From assembly GCA_022264855.1 (NCBI GenBank), contig JABYQU010000043.1, positions 186,001-250,000 of the forward strand: 64,000 nt of DNA, in the 5' to 3' direction. Shown here in pieces: positions 24,659 through 36,002 of the stretch. The notes beneath the pieces were generated by a model that did no database searches, was not told where the DNA came from, and worked only from the letters and a program-made list of their open reading frames with translations. The position numbers and the translations under genes are program-made. Source of the stretch: Lenzites betulinus. Lineage: Eukaryota; Basidiomycota; Agaricomycetes; Polyporales; Polyporaceae. How positions within the stretch are numbered: position 1 is the stretch's first letter; every line of letters starts with the position of its first letter.

Positions 24659-25965
24659 ATGTCTATCAGAGCTTGTGTATCTCATTCTCTGCGCCCTGCA
24701 CGCCATGCTGCCTTCGTGAGATCAAGTCTTGTGCGGCCTTTGCATATTGCATCTTCATCTGCGCGAACAAACGCTTCCTCTCGTGTGAAGGCGTCACTCC
24801 CAGTTCTGGCCAGACGTGAGGACCTTTTCCCAATTTACGCATTCGACAATACTTACACTCTAAAACACAGGATGGGCGACGTCAACTACGCCCAACTCGT
24901 CGCCTGTCAACCCGGCGGAGGTGGAGGCCATGCAATGTCTCGAAGAGGGGACGCAGAAACTCGAGGACGGTGACGTACAAGCGGCCAAGGTACGTGATTT
25001 GTCTAGTATAGTAACCAGCCGGAACAGGGATTCGTGCCCAGTCGAGAGGGGGCGGGAAACTGGGGCAAGGGGAAGAGCGAATCCGTCTTGTCTGGTCAGA
25101 CGGGGTAAGGCTGTTACTCCCGCATAGGGCGCAAGACGTCGATATGTCAGGAACTTGTGCTGGTAGGAGTGAGTGTCTTGGGGTTTCGTCTTACTCTCTT
25201 GTTTTGGACGGAACCGCACAAGAGATCTCCCCCTTTCCGGCTGGCTACGAGACTAGTAGTTGTCGCGCATTAGTTGTGCAGGTCACCAATTCATTTACAG
25301 GAACTGTATAAACGCAGCGTTGAGATCAAGCGGACTGCTAGTTCGTTGTTCAACCTTGGTGTGACCCACTACCACCTCAGTGAGTGACTGTCTGTTGCGG
25401 GCCTGACTTCGAGAAGTAAACCGGTGTGTTTCAGAGGAATTTGACGAGGCTATTGCTACGTGGAAGGAGGCCATCGCTCTGCAGCCGTCAAGTGCAGACA
25501 CGCATACTAGTACGCATGCAGTCCATTCGTCCTCATTACCCCGCGGCTAAGACAGTGTGAAGACCTTGCTAGCGCGTACATTGTATCACCTGTGAGCCGA
25601 CCGGACCTCGCGCTCCATCATCTGCGGTACGTTGCTGTTCAGCCTCAAGGCGTGCGTACACCGAATGATTATATTCCTGTAGAGTCGCCTCCTCGCTCGC
25701 CCCTGAAGATGCAGAGATCGCTTTCAACCTCGCTGCAGTGCTAGAAGCATGCGGGTTCTTGGAAGAGGCGCTCGACCAGTACAAGCGGAGCAAGGAGTTT
25801 GGCGTAGACCGCGCCGAGATGCATATCCGCAACGTCAGTACCTCTGACGTATCCTACGATTCATTTTGCTCATAGGTAACCACACAGGTGAGCGCGAAAA
25901 TCTTCGGCCAAAAAGTGAAGGCTGCAGAGGAAGCTGCACAGAGTAGTGAGGAGCACAAGCAATAG
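24659..25965 (+). CDS. Mitochondrial TPR protein
   Basis: Seven exons, 24659-24815, 24871-24989, 25301-25379, 25435-25509, 25563-25626, 25683-25833 and 25888-25965, give 240 residues with agreeing phases. The N-terminal ~50 residues are Arg/Ser-rich without acidic residues (MSIRACVSHSLRPARHAAF...), a likely mitochondrial presequence. Then come TPR-like helix pairs: SLFNLGVTHYHLKEFDEAIATWKEAI, NLASAYIVSPVSRPDLALHHL, and IAFNLAAVLEACGFLEEALDQYKRSKEFG. The C-terminus is charged (KVKAAEEAAQ). TPR proteins act as protein-binding scaffolds; the partner is unknown. Intron 2 is 311 nt, long for this genome. Intron 4 uses an AAG acceptor. Confidence 0.82.
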
Positions 25966-26084
25966 CCGCACCCAGTCCCACACATCGAGTCGCCATCCTA
26001 ATTTACAGCTTCGCCCTATCCCATAGTACACGTCCGCATATATGCACTTACTCTAGCACCCACACAAGCCCTAAGCGAACGAAC

Positions 26085-27539
26085 TCAAGAATCCCAGCCG
26101 TCCTTTCGCGGTGGAAGCGGCGGCACGTCGGGCACCACCGCATGCATCGTCTTCACCGCCCCGAACAGGTGCGGGTCGATCACGCTCGACGCGCGCGCGC
26201 GCCACGCCTCCTCCGACGGGGCCTGCGTGCCGAAGCTCATGCGCGACATGGCGAGCGTCTGGTAGCTCATGCGCGACGGCGGCTGCGTGTGGTAGCTCGT
26301 CCCGCTGTCGCGCCCGCGGTACATCTTCGACGTCGCGCTCGACGGGATTGGCGAGGACACCTCGAACGACTCCCCGCCCGGGCTCATCCCGCCGCCCCCG
26401 CCGACGCCCGCGCTGAGCTCCTCGAGGAGGTCCAGCGACGGCGTGGGTTTGCGCGTGCTGTACGCGCTCGGCGGTTTCGTCGGTGAGTGTGCATACGTTT
26501 TTGGGGACGTGGGAGAGGGCTGCGGCGCGAGCGGCGTCGCGGGCGAGGAGAGCTGCACCGACGGCTGGCGGCGGTTCGGCTCGAGGCGGGGCAGCGCCGC
26601 GCGGGGCATCTCGATCGCGCTCAGGCGCAGCTTGTGCGGCGGCGCTGGGGGCGCGCGCAGGCTGTTCTCCGAGCCGGACCACGTCGAGGCCTTGTCCGGC
26701 ATGGGCGGGGACGGCGGCGGTCTGCGGGGGCGGGGGCGGCGGAGGCGGGGGCAGGTGCCGCGGCGGACGCAGAGGAAGACGACGGTGACGGTGATGAGCA
26801 GGGCGACCACGGCGATGACGCCGCCCGCGACGATCCCTGCGCGCGTATTTCCTGCGCTCTGTGTAGCTGTCGAGGACGCGGGCGCGGACGACGGCTGCGC
26901 GTTGCAGTCGATGCGCGTCCCGTTCGATGAGATGCCAAATTCAGGAGCGTACACAGTTATCTCATAATCCACGAAGTAGGCCCCCAGGGTATAAAATCCT
27001 GGCGTGTAGTTGCTAGGCGTCCATGGCAGGCTCTGGAGGGTTGCGTCTACCTCGAGTAGGGACTGCTCGGGCATGACTGTCGGCACCGCGCCATCGGTCC
27101 CCTCAGTCACGACAGCCACGATGTGAAACTCGACCGGGGTATGAGGGCCGGTGTATGTCCACTCGATGTTCGTGGCGATGCAGTTTTCCAAGTCGTGAAT
27201 GGGACTGAAGATAAAGGGGATTTGCGTGGGCTCGGGGTCCAAGACGGCCGAAACAGTGGCGACCGGGATGGAGGATCTAGCCAGCACCCTGGGGGACGGC
27301 GTGCGATCGGTGTCTAATGCGACTTCGTCCGCTCTCCGCGGTGGTCGACGCTCGCTGGTGGTGGCAAAAGGCAACATCGGCGACACGGCATTCCAGTCCG
27401 TCGGGGCGCTCGCCGACGAGAACTCTGCGGCAGAGGGTGCACGCCGTGACCGTGGGTCTGAAGAGGAACTGGGGAGGCTTTGCAAACGCGTCGACGGGGC
27501 CTGACTGGGTCCCCCCTCCGACATGTTCTGCCGTACCAC
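26085..27539 (-). CDS. Single-pass membrane protein, family member 1
   Basis: An open frame of 484 residues. Residues about 105-212 form a presumed extracellular domain with paired Cys (LENC...RIDC), IEWTYTGP and LPWTPSNYTPGFYTLGAYF. After a Ser/Thr/Ala linker comes one glycine-rich transmembrane helix (about 234-257, AGIVAGGVIAVVALL...), then a stop-transfer basic stretch (RRGTCPRLRRPRPRR) and a long Pro/Ser-rich cytoplasmic tail. The tail holds ALPRLEPNRRQPS and SKMYRGRDSG and ends VVPDVPPLPPRKDGWDS. Two paralogs lie in this window. The layout resembles fungal cell-surface sensors, but no named family is recognised. No signal peptide is visible in the first 80 residues, so the true 5' exon is probably missing; the start is unsure. 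Confidence 0.7.
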   Translation of the reverse strand: MVRQNMSEGGPSQAPSTRLQSLPSSSSDPRSRRAPSAAEFSSASAPTDWNAVSPMLPFATTSERRPPRRADEVALDTDRTPSPRVLARSSIPVATVSAVLDPEPTQIPFIFSPIHDLENCIATNIEWTYTGPHTPVEFHIVAVVTEGTDGAVPTVMPEQSLLEVDATLQSLPWTPSNYTPGFYTLGAYFVDYEITVYAPEFGISSNGTRIDCNAQPSSAPASSTATQSAGNTRAGIVAGGVIAVVALLITVTVVFLCVRRGTCPRLRRPRPRRPPPSPPMPDKASTWSGSENSLRAPPAPPHKLRLSAIEMPRAALPRLEPNRRQPSVQLSSPATPLAPQPSPTSPKTYAHSPTKPPSAYSTRKPTPSLDLLEELSAGVGGGGGMSPGGESFEVSSPIPSSATSKMYRGRDSGTSYHTQPPSRMSYQTLAMSRMSFGTQAPSEEAWRARASSVIDPHLFGAVKTMHAVVPDVPPLPPRKDGWDS

Positions 27540-29431
27540 GTCTCGCTGCTGTATAGGTCAGGCCTCAGGGATGGGTGCGTCTTCCGTCGAGGTGGGTGGG
27601 CGCGGGGATGGATAGTGCGAGCGGGCAGGGCAGAGCGGCGGCCACACGACGTCGACAGAGAGGCCCGTGCAGCCACCCCCTTCGCAGGATGTATATCTGC
27701 TCCTCTCGAGCGCGGCAGGCGCGAGGACATCATGATCTTGGTGCAGCGATCTGTCAGCGCGAAAAGACGGACACGAACGCGAACGCCGCCTTGCCCGCTT
27801 AAGATGCTTCTGCATTGACCGTGGCGCACCCTTCGTACTTCGCAGCCCCGAAGCGGATCTTGTTGCTTGAACCGTGCGGGGGGATTTATCGATGTTGTCG
27901 CCCTTATACGCCGACGCGTAGCCAGGGGAATCCATGCATAAACCTTGTAGTACAGACGTCAGTGCGTCAGCGCCAGCATCCTTCATACCGCTCGATAAGT
28001 ACCCACCATCGACGCGTGTATCATGCATCACTTCTGCATCTGCATTGCCCCCCGCCATGACGACGTGCTGGGAACTTGAGCTTGAACGCTTACACGCTGC
28101 TGCCTTCAGAAGGAAGATGGTTTCCTACTGAAGCTGTTGAAGCAGTGCGACCTAATACCAGCGAGCGCTACCCGCGTAACTTATAGCTACCGGCAACTTC
28201 TTTGAGTTCTTAAACTCTTGACATCCTTGGCACCCTCGCAACACTCGCAACCCACACCATGGATCCGGAGTGGGAAGAGGAAGGTTGCAGTCGATGGGTC
28301 GCTCTGCTTTCAGTATCACTCGGCATCCCTCTTCCACCTCCCCCTCCAACCTGCGACGCGGACGCGAACGCTGCGTCAACCTTCAGGCAGAGCACCAGAC
28401 GGCAAAATCACTCCGCAAGCGCCGAAGACGCCGAAGAATAGCACAGAGGCGCGCCATGGAGGACCCAGTCCCGCGGAGGATCGCCCCGGAGCAGTGCTCG
28501 CGCTCGCGCGCAACATCGCAGCAAATGGGGGCGTAGCATCGGCAGACGGCGCACTGATGCTTGTGCTCGTAGATAGGGATTGGGGGGTCGTGGTGAGATC
28601 CGTGAACAGAGGAGCAGGGTGTATCCGAGCCGTTCGCGTGCACGCGAGTTTGGGTGCCGTTATCATAGCAGCACTAAGACAAGCGCTGCGGGGATGTCGA
28701 GCACGATGCAAGCGGGCCGTCGAACTGCCATCAGGTGGTTGCCGATGAGCAGGTGTTGAGCGTGGACTAGATGGCAGGGGTTGTTCGAGGAATGGTGGTG
28801 GGTGTCAGTCCGCACCCGCTGTGGTTGGGCTTGTGCTGGTAGGGGGACTTTGACTGTTCATTACATCGGGCAGGGTTGACTGGCCGCTCAGCATATCGTG
28901 GTTGTAACATGGCTATGTGGACGTACCTGTGACCGCAGGTACAGCTCGCTGCACGATCAGTCGCTGGACTATATCCGCAGGCCGGCGAGCTCGCAACACT
29001 TGATAGAGAACATATGTTATACGTCGCCCTTCTTTGTACCTGTTGATGTGGCCCGCTTCCGTATCAGAACAGCAAAGAAAACCTAGGGTCCGTATAAGCA
29101 TTGGCATTGCTCGGGCAGGCCTATCGTTGATGAGGTAAATGTGCAAGCTGGCCCGGGTGCGCTGTGAACCCTATCAGACAGCGACGTCCAGCACAAGATG
29201 AGATATCAAACTCAGTCAACGCTTCGTGTTATCCAAGAACCAAGACCGAGCGGGAAACATCATGATAGAGAAGGCAAGCCCAGGACGACGCAGAACCCGG
29301 AGCCCGTTCATAACCGACTACCACCGTAAGTCCTCGATTCCCAAGAACCCCAACGGAATCCCGACTAGATGCATCGCATCAGTACAATGAAGATCCGCAT
29401 GAGTGGCCATATGCACGCACCAGTTCAGGCC
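27540..29431. other. Intergenic, no supported gene
   Basis: About 1.9 kb. It should contain the promoter and possibly a missing signal-peptide exon of the minus-strand gene ending upstream of 27.5 kb; a minus-strand TATAAGGG near 27905 is the best TATA candidate. Around 28256 a strong start context (CACCATGG) opens a 60-codon frame on the plus strand. A Cys-containing 86-codon frame lies opposite at 28383-28643. Neither could be extended by splicing, so I do not call them. Confidence 0.4.
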
Positions 29432-30835
29432 TCAGGCCTCACCGCCCGGCAATCGAGGCACGTCCGGCACAACCTCACGCACCGACCGCGCACGACGCAC
29501 ACCGCAATGCCCGCACCACACCTCAGGGCTCGCACGCCCCCGGGGCTCGGGCGAGCCGGGCGATGCGGTCCACATGCTGTCCCTGCCGCGGTACATCTGC
29601 GATGTGGCAGATGAGGGCACGACGGACGCCCCGCTCGGGCGCCGGGTGGGTGACGCGGCCGAACTGTGCCGGCGTAGCCAGACGAATGACGCGAGGTCCG
29701 CGGCATCGAAGATGCAGGATTTGCAGGGGCGGTCAGGGGAGGTGCCCTGGGGAGTCGGGGGCAGCGGGAGCTCCTTGTTGTGCAGGAACGCGGGAGGGGG
29801 CGCGGCGGGAAGCGGGTGGGTCGGGTCGACTGCCAGTGGGCCCTCTGCGAGCATGGCGACGAGGGAGGTCGAGGGCCGTCGGCGGTTTGGTTCCAAGCGG
29901 GGAAGCACCGAGAGGGGTACACGCTCCTTCTCGTCGCCGCTGATCACCGCGGTCGGGTTGGGTGGGGAAGATGATGGTGCGCCGATGTTCACATGGGACG
30001 AGAGCCCGCTCCATAGAGCAGGCCGGCCACGCCTGCCCATACTGGTGAAGGTCCTCCAGCGATACCCGGGGACTACTTTCGTACGCAGGTTGAAGTAAAT
30101 GCAGAGGCCCACCAGTGCGGCAAAGAGTGCGACCCCTCCTATCGTGCCCCCGATAATTGCGCCGATGTGCGTGCCCGTTTGTGAGGACTGTGGTCCCGAG
30201 GGCGAAGTGTCGTTCGGGAGGCGAGTGTCTGGTAGAAATGTTGAATTCAAGCAGGTTTGGGTATTGCTGCTGGAGACGTTGAACGAAGGCGACATGAATG
30301 AGATGTTCTGGCCGACCGCGAGTATCGCATGTACGCCGGATGTGACATTGACGGGGCTCCAAGCGAATTTCCGTACCGTTGCGGACAGCGAGTAAGCGAT
30401 TAATGACAAAGCGCTAGGCGCAGGCGACGACCCATTGGTGATAAAGAGCGATATTTGCTGGTCAGGCCCAGTGTAGTTCCACGAAATCGTAGTGTTGGCG
30501 CAGGTCGAAGTTGAAAGTGTATTCGTGAATACGAGAGTAGTGGAGAGCGACGGCAGCAGTGCAGCTAAGCCAGGCGACGTCGACATGCTGGCTGAATAGC
30601 GTTGAGGACGAAGAGGTCCCCAAACGACTGCATGGGAGGGTCGTGTCGGTGAAGCATTACCGACTTTCACTTCGCAGAAAAGTCTTTCTAGCTGTTGAGA
30701 TGACGTGGAAGCTACTGAGATGATTGGAATTACCTTGGACAGTAGCGAGGAAGGAGATTTGCTGCCGCAGTTCATGATCGGAGACACGAGGGCGATGAGC
30801 GTGAGATGAGATGTACACCTGCGAGACTTGGACAT
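29432..30835 (-). CDS. Single-pass membrane protein, family member 2
   Basis: A 467-residue open frame, a close paralog of the gene at 26.1-27.5 kb and on the same strand. The extracellular domain at about 100-197 has CANTTISWNYTGP, FAWSPVNVTSGVHAILA and a second Cys (TQTCLNS), with several N-x-S/T sites. A glycine-rich helix at about 224-249 (GAIIGGTIGGVALFAALVG...) follows. The cytoplasmic tail shares VLPRLEPNRRRPS and SQMYRGRDSM with member 1 and ends VVPDVPRLPGGEA. The N-terminus (MSKSRRCTSHLTLIALVSPI) could act as a signal sequence. A GTAATT donor after codon 34 suggests that part of residues 35-85 may be intron; the frame stays open either way. Confidence 0.72.
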   Translation of the reverse strand: MSKSRRCTSHLTLIALVSPIMNCGSKSPSSLLSKVIPIISVASTSSQQLERLFCEVKVGNASPTRPSHAVVWGPLRPQRYSASMSTSPGLAALLPSLSTTLVFTNTLSTSTCANTTISWNYTGPDQQISLFITNGSSPAPSALSLIAYSLSATVRKFAWSPVNVTSGVHAILAVGQNISFMSPSFNVSSSNTQTCLNSTFLPDTRLPNDTSPSGPQSSQTGTHIGAIIGGTIGGVALFAALVGLCIYFNLRTKVVPGYRWRTFTSMGRRGRPALWSGLSSHVNIGAPSSSPPNPTAVISGDEKERVPLSVLPRLEPNRRRPSTSLVAMLAEGPLAVDPTHPLPAAPPPAFLHNKELPLPPTPQGTSPDRPCKSCIFDAADLASFVWLRRHSSAASPTRRPSGASVVPSSATSQMYRGRDSMWTASPGSPEPRGRASPEVWCGHCGVRRARSVREVVPDVPRLPGGEA

Positions 30836-31208
30836 GTTAGAAGCTGAGCTGCGTCTCCATGTCCATACATAGACGCTTGATGAGAGGTCTATCTGTCAGT
30901 AGCGTACAATTCAACCGCGATGTGATGGAAGCGCAAAAATATACTGCCATTTCTAAGGTCAGTGTATGCATTGACCTAATTGATAAGAACTGACCTGTGG
31001 ATTGAGGACATCCTGGTACTGGGTCTCGCTAGGTGCACATCTGAACTTTCCGGCGATTCACACATGAAATTCCCACTGCCTCGGGTCATAACAATCCGTC
31101 CCAGCATTGCTTCAGCAATGCCACATGGTACAGTGAACGGAGCCGGCACGCCTCCGAAAGAACATTATGAAGTAGCTGCATCAACGTAAGTCCAGACATA
31201 ACGTTACA
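30836..31208. other. Intergenic gap
   Basis: Promoter of the membrane-protein gene on the left and 3' end of RPT6 on the right, both on the minus strand. No coding pattern is seen. Confidence 0.45.
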
Positions 31209-32632
31209 TCAGTTGAAGAGCTTGTTGACGGAAGTGTTGCCCTCCTGGTTCTTCTTGAGAACCTGTTGACGCTAGGTCAGGGAGAGGCAGCGGTTAACTG
31301 TGATCTGGGTACGCACCTTTGCCACTGCAAACTCGAAATCTTCCTGGGTGACATGTTGCCTGCGCTCGCGGAGCGCGTACATACCCGCCTCAGTACAAAT
31401 ACCGCGTACCTCTGCCCCTGAACATTGCCCCATCTTCTCAGCGAGCGCCCGCAGGTTGATACCCCGTTGTAGGGACATCTGAGGTGACAGCGTGAGCGAA
31501 CACATTGCAAACTCGATATGATCACGGGCATACCTTCCGCGAGTGAATGCGCAGGATCGCAACACGCGCCTCAGGGCCCGGTGGCGGGAACTCGATCTTG
31601 CGGTCAATACGCCCTGGCCGGAGAAGGGCCGAGTCAAGGATATCTATACGGTTCGTCGCCATGATGACCTTGATGTTCTTCGTGGGCTCGAAACCGTCCA
31701 GCTGGTTCAAGAGCTCAAGCATCGTACGCTGCACCTCTGAGTCGCCGCCGCCCGACCCACTCTCTCCTCGTGAGCTGCCAATGGAGTCGATCTCGTCCAT
31801 GAAGATGATACTGGGTGCGTGTTCGCGCGCCATGACGAACAGCTCGCGGACCATTCGGCTACCCTCGCCAATGTACTTTTGCACGAGCTCGGACCCGGAG
31901 ACACGGATGAACTTGCAGTCGGTGTGGTGTGCGACGGCACGAGCGAGGAGCGTCTTTCCGGTACCAGGGGGGCCGTAGAGTAGGACACCCTTGGGTTGGG
32001 CGATACCGAGGGACTCGAATAGTTCGGGGTGTTTCACCGGCAGCTCGATGACCTCCTTGATCTCCTTGATTTGCTTGTCGAGACCGCCGACCATCTCGTA
32101 CGTGCTGTCCGGAACCTTCTCGACCATCATGAGCGAGACGAGCGGGTCGACCTTGTTGGGCAGAATCTTGTGTATTGTGTAGGAGTCTGACCGGAGAGCA
32201 ACGCGCAGTGACGGTGTAAGCGTGCCGACGTCGATCTCAGAGTCAAAGTCCACGACTGAAATTCATAATGGTTAGCAGGTGCACGTCGTATCTGTTGGGG
32301 GGGCGCACTATATTTGCCCTCGGGCTGTACTTTCACGAGTACTTTGTTCTTGCCCATGACCTTCACTACTTCTCCGACATAGCTTCCAGGTTCGTGTAGC
32401 AGCTGGAGCTCCTCCCGGAGCAGCCTCACTACATTGACCTCAATGTAAGCTTACTATCGAGCCCAGCCAGGGTGAAATGCGCACCTCGCGCATTTAGTGC
32501 ATTTCGTTGTGCCTCTAACCGCCGCAAGTTCTGCGTCTTCTGGTTGATTTCAAGTTCTGCAGCTTCAATCTTGGCCTGGTAGTAGGCCTTCAGACCGGCC
32601 GCCGGAGATGGTGTATATGTTGCGACGGGCAT
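31209..32632 (-). CDS. RPT6: 26S proteasome regulatory ATPase Rpt6
   Basis: One of the six AAA ATPases of the 19S particle base, which unfold substrates and feed them into the proteasome core. Exons from 5': 32632-32485, 32428-32309, 32255-31534, 31478-31317, 31262-31209; 401 residues, the usual size. Features: N-terminal coiled coil, OB-fold region ([20 protein letters not shown]), Walker A GPPGTGKT, Walker [12 protein letters not shown], sensor ATNR, and arginine fingers in [13 protein letters not shown]. The C-terminus is NTSVNKLFN. The subunit identity rests on [33 protein letters not shown] and KKNQEGN...KLF near the end. The gene is intact, with five short exons in consistent phase. Confidence 0.97.
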
Positions 32633-33999
32633 GATAAGGCGTGAAAAGTGGCGGAGCGGGGGAGGAGGACGTCGTAAGCGGTGAGCAGGACGCGACACTA
32701 ACTCAAGCTGGGGCTACGCGTCCTGTGTGACAGGTCACGTGACGTGGACACGCACTGTGACCACGTCCGCATTCGGCAGTTTAGAAGGATCGTCGAGGAG
32801 CGCCACAACGCTTGCGCAACCCTCGAAGGTGCGTCCGACCGCACCGAATGTGCCGGACATATGGGCAACATGTCATGCGCATGCTATGGTGCCGAAGGTC
32901 CAAGATAGGTTCGACGATACCATCGTCTCTTTGCATGGTCGAACTGAATGGCCGGTACAGGTCACAACTTGAACCGGAGTGCCTCCGGTGATGAGGAGAC
33001 TCACCATGCGACAAACTGATCAAACAAAGGAGATCTGCGCTGCTAGCCAATACTGAGAGACTCCTATGCTCCGGAGAGCCGGAGGCATCGTATATGTAGC
33101 AGAGTATAGGAGGTGATGTGAGGAGAACGGGGTCCAAGTCAAACAAGAATAAGTACCATGGGGTTAGCAGCTCCGAGTCTGGAGAGCGCATGCACCAGGC
33201 GGCATTAATATGCCGTATTATACACCAGTCACTCAAGCTATGGACGTAAACGGAGCATTACTCGCTCGCAAGAAAGGTTACTAGTACGATATAGTACTCA
33301 CTTTGCGCCTATAGTAAGCAGATAGTGTTATCTGATGTTCTCTGGGCTTCAATGTGTCGCCGAAGTTTCGCATGATGTTCACACCGATAGGCTCCAAAGG
33401 CGCTCTTGCGAAAGCTTTCCAGCGCGCACGGGACCTCTTAGCCCGCTCCCCAGGTCAGCAGACCCCCCGCAAGCCGGCGCGCCGGGCACCAGATGTTGAA
33501 GCTGATATCACCACGACGTAGTGCAGAACCGGCAGAGAGGAGTCCTTCCGAGGATCTGGAAGCTCATCCCCACCTTCTCCGGCAGTGGTTCCTGGGCACA
33601 TTGAGCGGGGGGCGTGGCGCCCCGCACTTCGAGCCGTCATCGACGTTGTCTAGGCCTTCGGGATCTGATGTGCGATGAGCATAGTCAGGAACGGCATGTT
33701 TCAGCAAAGCCTGAAGCATATCACCACCGGCAGAAGTGCCGTTAGGTGCGTTTTGGGGTCCAAATCGTCTATCGGACAACGCGACTGGCCCGGGTTCCGT
33801 TCTTGCTTTGAGCAAAGAATCTCTCGTCCTAGTGATCAGCGAAAGTACGGGATTGGGTACAGAACAGTAGGAGCTACAGTGGGGTGATCGAAATCACAAG
33901 CAGTAAAAATGATACAAGTGCAATGTACACGTCCAGCATCGTTGAGCTAGGTAGCGAGAATAGATACGGCTGTGCGTATATTTTTGTATGGCATTGCGG
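32633..33999. other. Intergenic, no supported gene
   Basis: About 1.37 kb from the RPT6 promoter to the 3' end of the minus-strand gene at 34 kb. At 33376 a plus-strand frame of 49 codons (starting MFTPIGSKGALAKAF) has protein-like composition but stops at a TAG, and no splice continuation was found. It may be a remnant. Nothing else stands out. Confidence 0.4.
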
Positions 34000-34844
34000 C
34001 TATGACCTGAAGATAGTAAGTATCGTGGAACATCAGGCGACTTCTCGGTCGATAATAGCACTTACATGCCATATTTCCGTTTTAGCTCTTGCCATGAAGG
34101 GGCGGCCGCGGGAAAACGAGCCACGAAGTCGTTCATTTCCTGCTCAGGAATGCGATTAAGATCTACTCGGCTCCAGTATCGCGTCATCGCGTAAACGATG
34201 TCTCGCGCGTCTTGCTCTCGGCCATGTCTGTTCTGGGCAGTCAGCCCACCGCCGCGAGCGGCCTATGCAGCAGACGCACAGTGCCCATGCCTTGACCTTT
34301 GCTCTTACGAACTCCGTTATGGTCAGAAAAGGGACCGCGCCCACCGCCATTACGGTCGCATTGTCAAGTCGCCGTGGTCCTTCCTCGCCAGCCACCAAGA
34401 TCTCAATCTGATCTCATAAGTCTCGTCAAGGGACGCCGCGGAAGCAAAACTCACGTCGATGGCGGGGATGAGACGCTGATATTTCACATGTAACCTACAA
34501 CTTGGTGAATCTTGGTCATGGCAATATGCGGGACGTTCGGAGTCGGACTTACCGGTTGCTCCAAGGTGAGGTTACGATCGAGAAGTCCTCGTTTCCTGCG
34601 CATGCTTGACGTACTCGACGGAACGGATGTGCTGGCCCACCTTCGACGACGCAAGATATTTCCTGAAGGTGAGTTAGATCATCTAAGCATCGTCGACATC
34701 TGAGCCATGACAAACATCGGCGAGTGCTGTGCTGGACATAATGGCTGTTAGAACGCTCCCGTGAAATGCGTGTGGAACGCCAGCATTGCGGAGGAGGAGG
34801 GAGAGGGCGGCCGCAGCCTGGAGCAAGCGAGCTACTTCATGCAT
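34000..34844 (-). CDS. Small nucleotidyltransferase-like fungal protein
   Basis: Six short exons, 34844-34716, 34662-34553, 34494-34455, 34407-34280, 34227-34066 and 34006-34000, join in phase to 191 residues; no single exon makes a long ORF. The protein reads LLLRNAGVPHAFHGSVLTAI, DEISCVVEGG, HPFRRVRQACAGNEDFSIV, SPWSNRLHVKYQRLIPAID, IEILVAGEEGPRRL, PFLTITEFVRAKVKAWALHG, and ends SWQELKRKYGMS. The hGxS-like loop followed by acidic strands recalls small nucleotidyltransferase folds, and the sequence feels like a conserved fungal family of unknown role. That assignment is an inference. The final exon codes for only the last residues (7 nt). Intron 3 is 47 nt. Confidence 0.72.
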
Positions 34845-36002
34845 AGTCGGGAAGGGTGAAAGGCGAAAGACATCGGGGGCCGGAGTTCGCGCTCATGTAG
34901 TAGTACGAGCCGGAGCTGGACGCCTGGAGAAGTTGGGAAGAGCGATCAATGGACTATGAGTCCGGGATCTGTTCCGTGGCGTCCAGGGCGAAGGCCCAGG
35001 GAGGACAGCTGCGGGTGAACGAGGACGTTTCAATGTGATGTGGGGATGCGTGCCGATCCGGTTCTGGCAGGAGGGGCAGGTGGCTGGGGCGGGTCGGACT
35101 CGTGGCTTGCGGGAGCGCGGGGGGCAGAAGGATTTCAGATCCAGGCTAGCATCACATGGCCCGAAGCGTGTATCACCGTGGTTGAACTCTGACGGATTAC
35201 GCAGGCCAAAAATGACCGAACGAGCCGATACGACACATTGTCTCATTTCCGCTCTTGATTGTGCGCGTAATCAGCAAAAGGGATGCCTACTGACCGCCTG
35301 CAGGACTCACGGGTGTAAGTAAGCGATGAATGGCCCGTTGGAGTACCGAAGACTTTGAGCCCCTCATGCAATATTGGTAATCAGACGAGTGTAATATCGG
35401 CTCAAAAACTCCGTCAGGGCTGCTACAGCATAGCACAGCCAATTCAGTAACAAATTAGCATACAGCTGGGCGTTGAGACGGTATAGTCTGAGAGCAGCAG
35501 AACACGGGCGATTAGTACGCCCATGATTTGTGCAGCGCAAACAATCAAGCATCGTATACTTAGCGAGCGAAGCTGACTACTGAAGTACTGATCACCCACA
35601 TACAAGTCTCCATCCGCCGAAAATCATTTCGACAAGTTACAAGCACTCACAGTTTTTGCACGAAACATTCGTTGCGAAACCGCGCCAATGTGTTGTAGAC
35701 CGAGCAGGGGAAATTTGGGCGCGCAACGAACGCTTCTGCGGCTATCACCACGTTGAAAAGAGTTTTATAGTGCGCCCTGCACACATGAAGGAAGTTTCCA
35801 AGGTTCAGGGTGCTCTAGAGTGAATGAGTGGGTGGAACTTGCAGAGGATTAATGTCAGGGTATATGGTCCGGTTTTCCGGACGTAGACGCCTATCCGCTT
35901 TGGGAACCTGGGCGCCTGCGAGCTGGATGGTTTCGCGATTATATTTGTTCTGCCATACGCTCACTGGGTTGCTTGACTTGTGTTCTGCTTTCTTTCTTGC
36001 GT
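34845..36002. other. Intergenic region between divergent genes
   Basis: About 1.15 kb separating a minus-strand gene from MRS2 (+). A minus-strand frame at 34893-35246 contains CPSCQ...H...H but is otherwise Arg/Pro-rich and lacks splice support. I do not call it. Promoters of both neighbours must lie here. Confidence 0.4.

Noticed and set aside
26071..26938. Arg/Ala-rich frames in other phases around family member 1
   Set aside because: GC-rich shadows of the real frame; the composition has no hydrophobic core.
28383..28643. Minus-strand 86-codon frame with several Cys and His
   Set aside because: No donor/acceptor extends it, the Cys spacing fits no zinc motif I know, and the C-terminal half is Arg-rich shadow-like text.
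34893..35246. Possible zinc-finger frame (CPSCQ...H) on the minus strand
   Set aside because: One CxxC only, otherwise Arg/Pro/Thr-rich, with no splice support.
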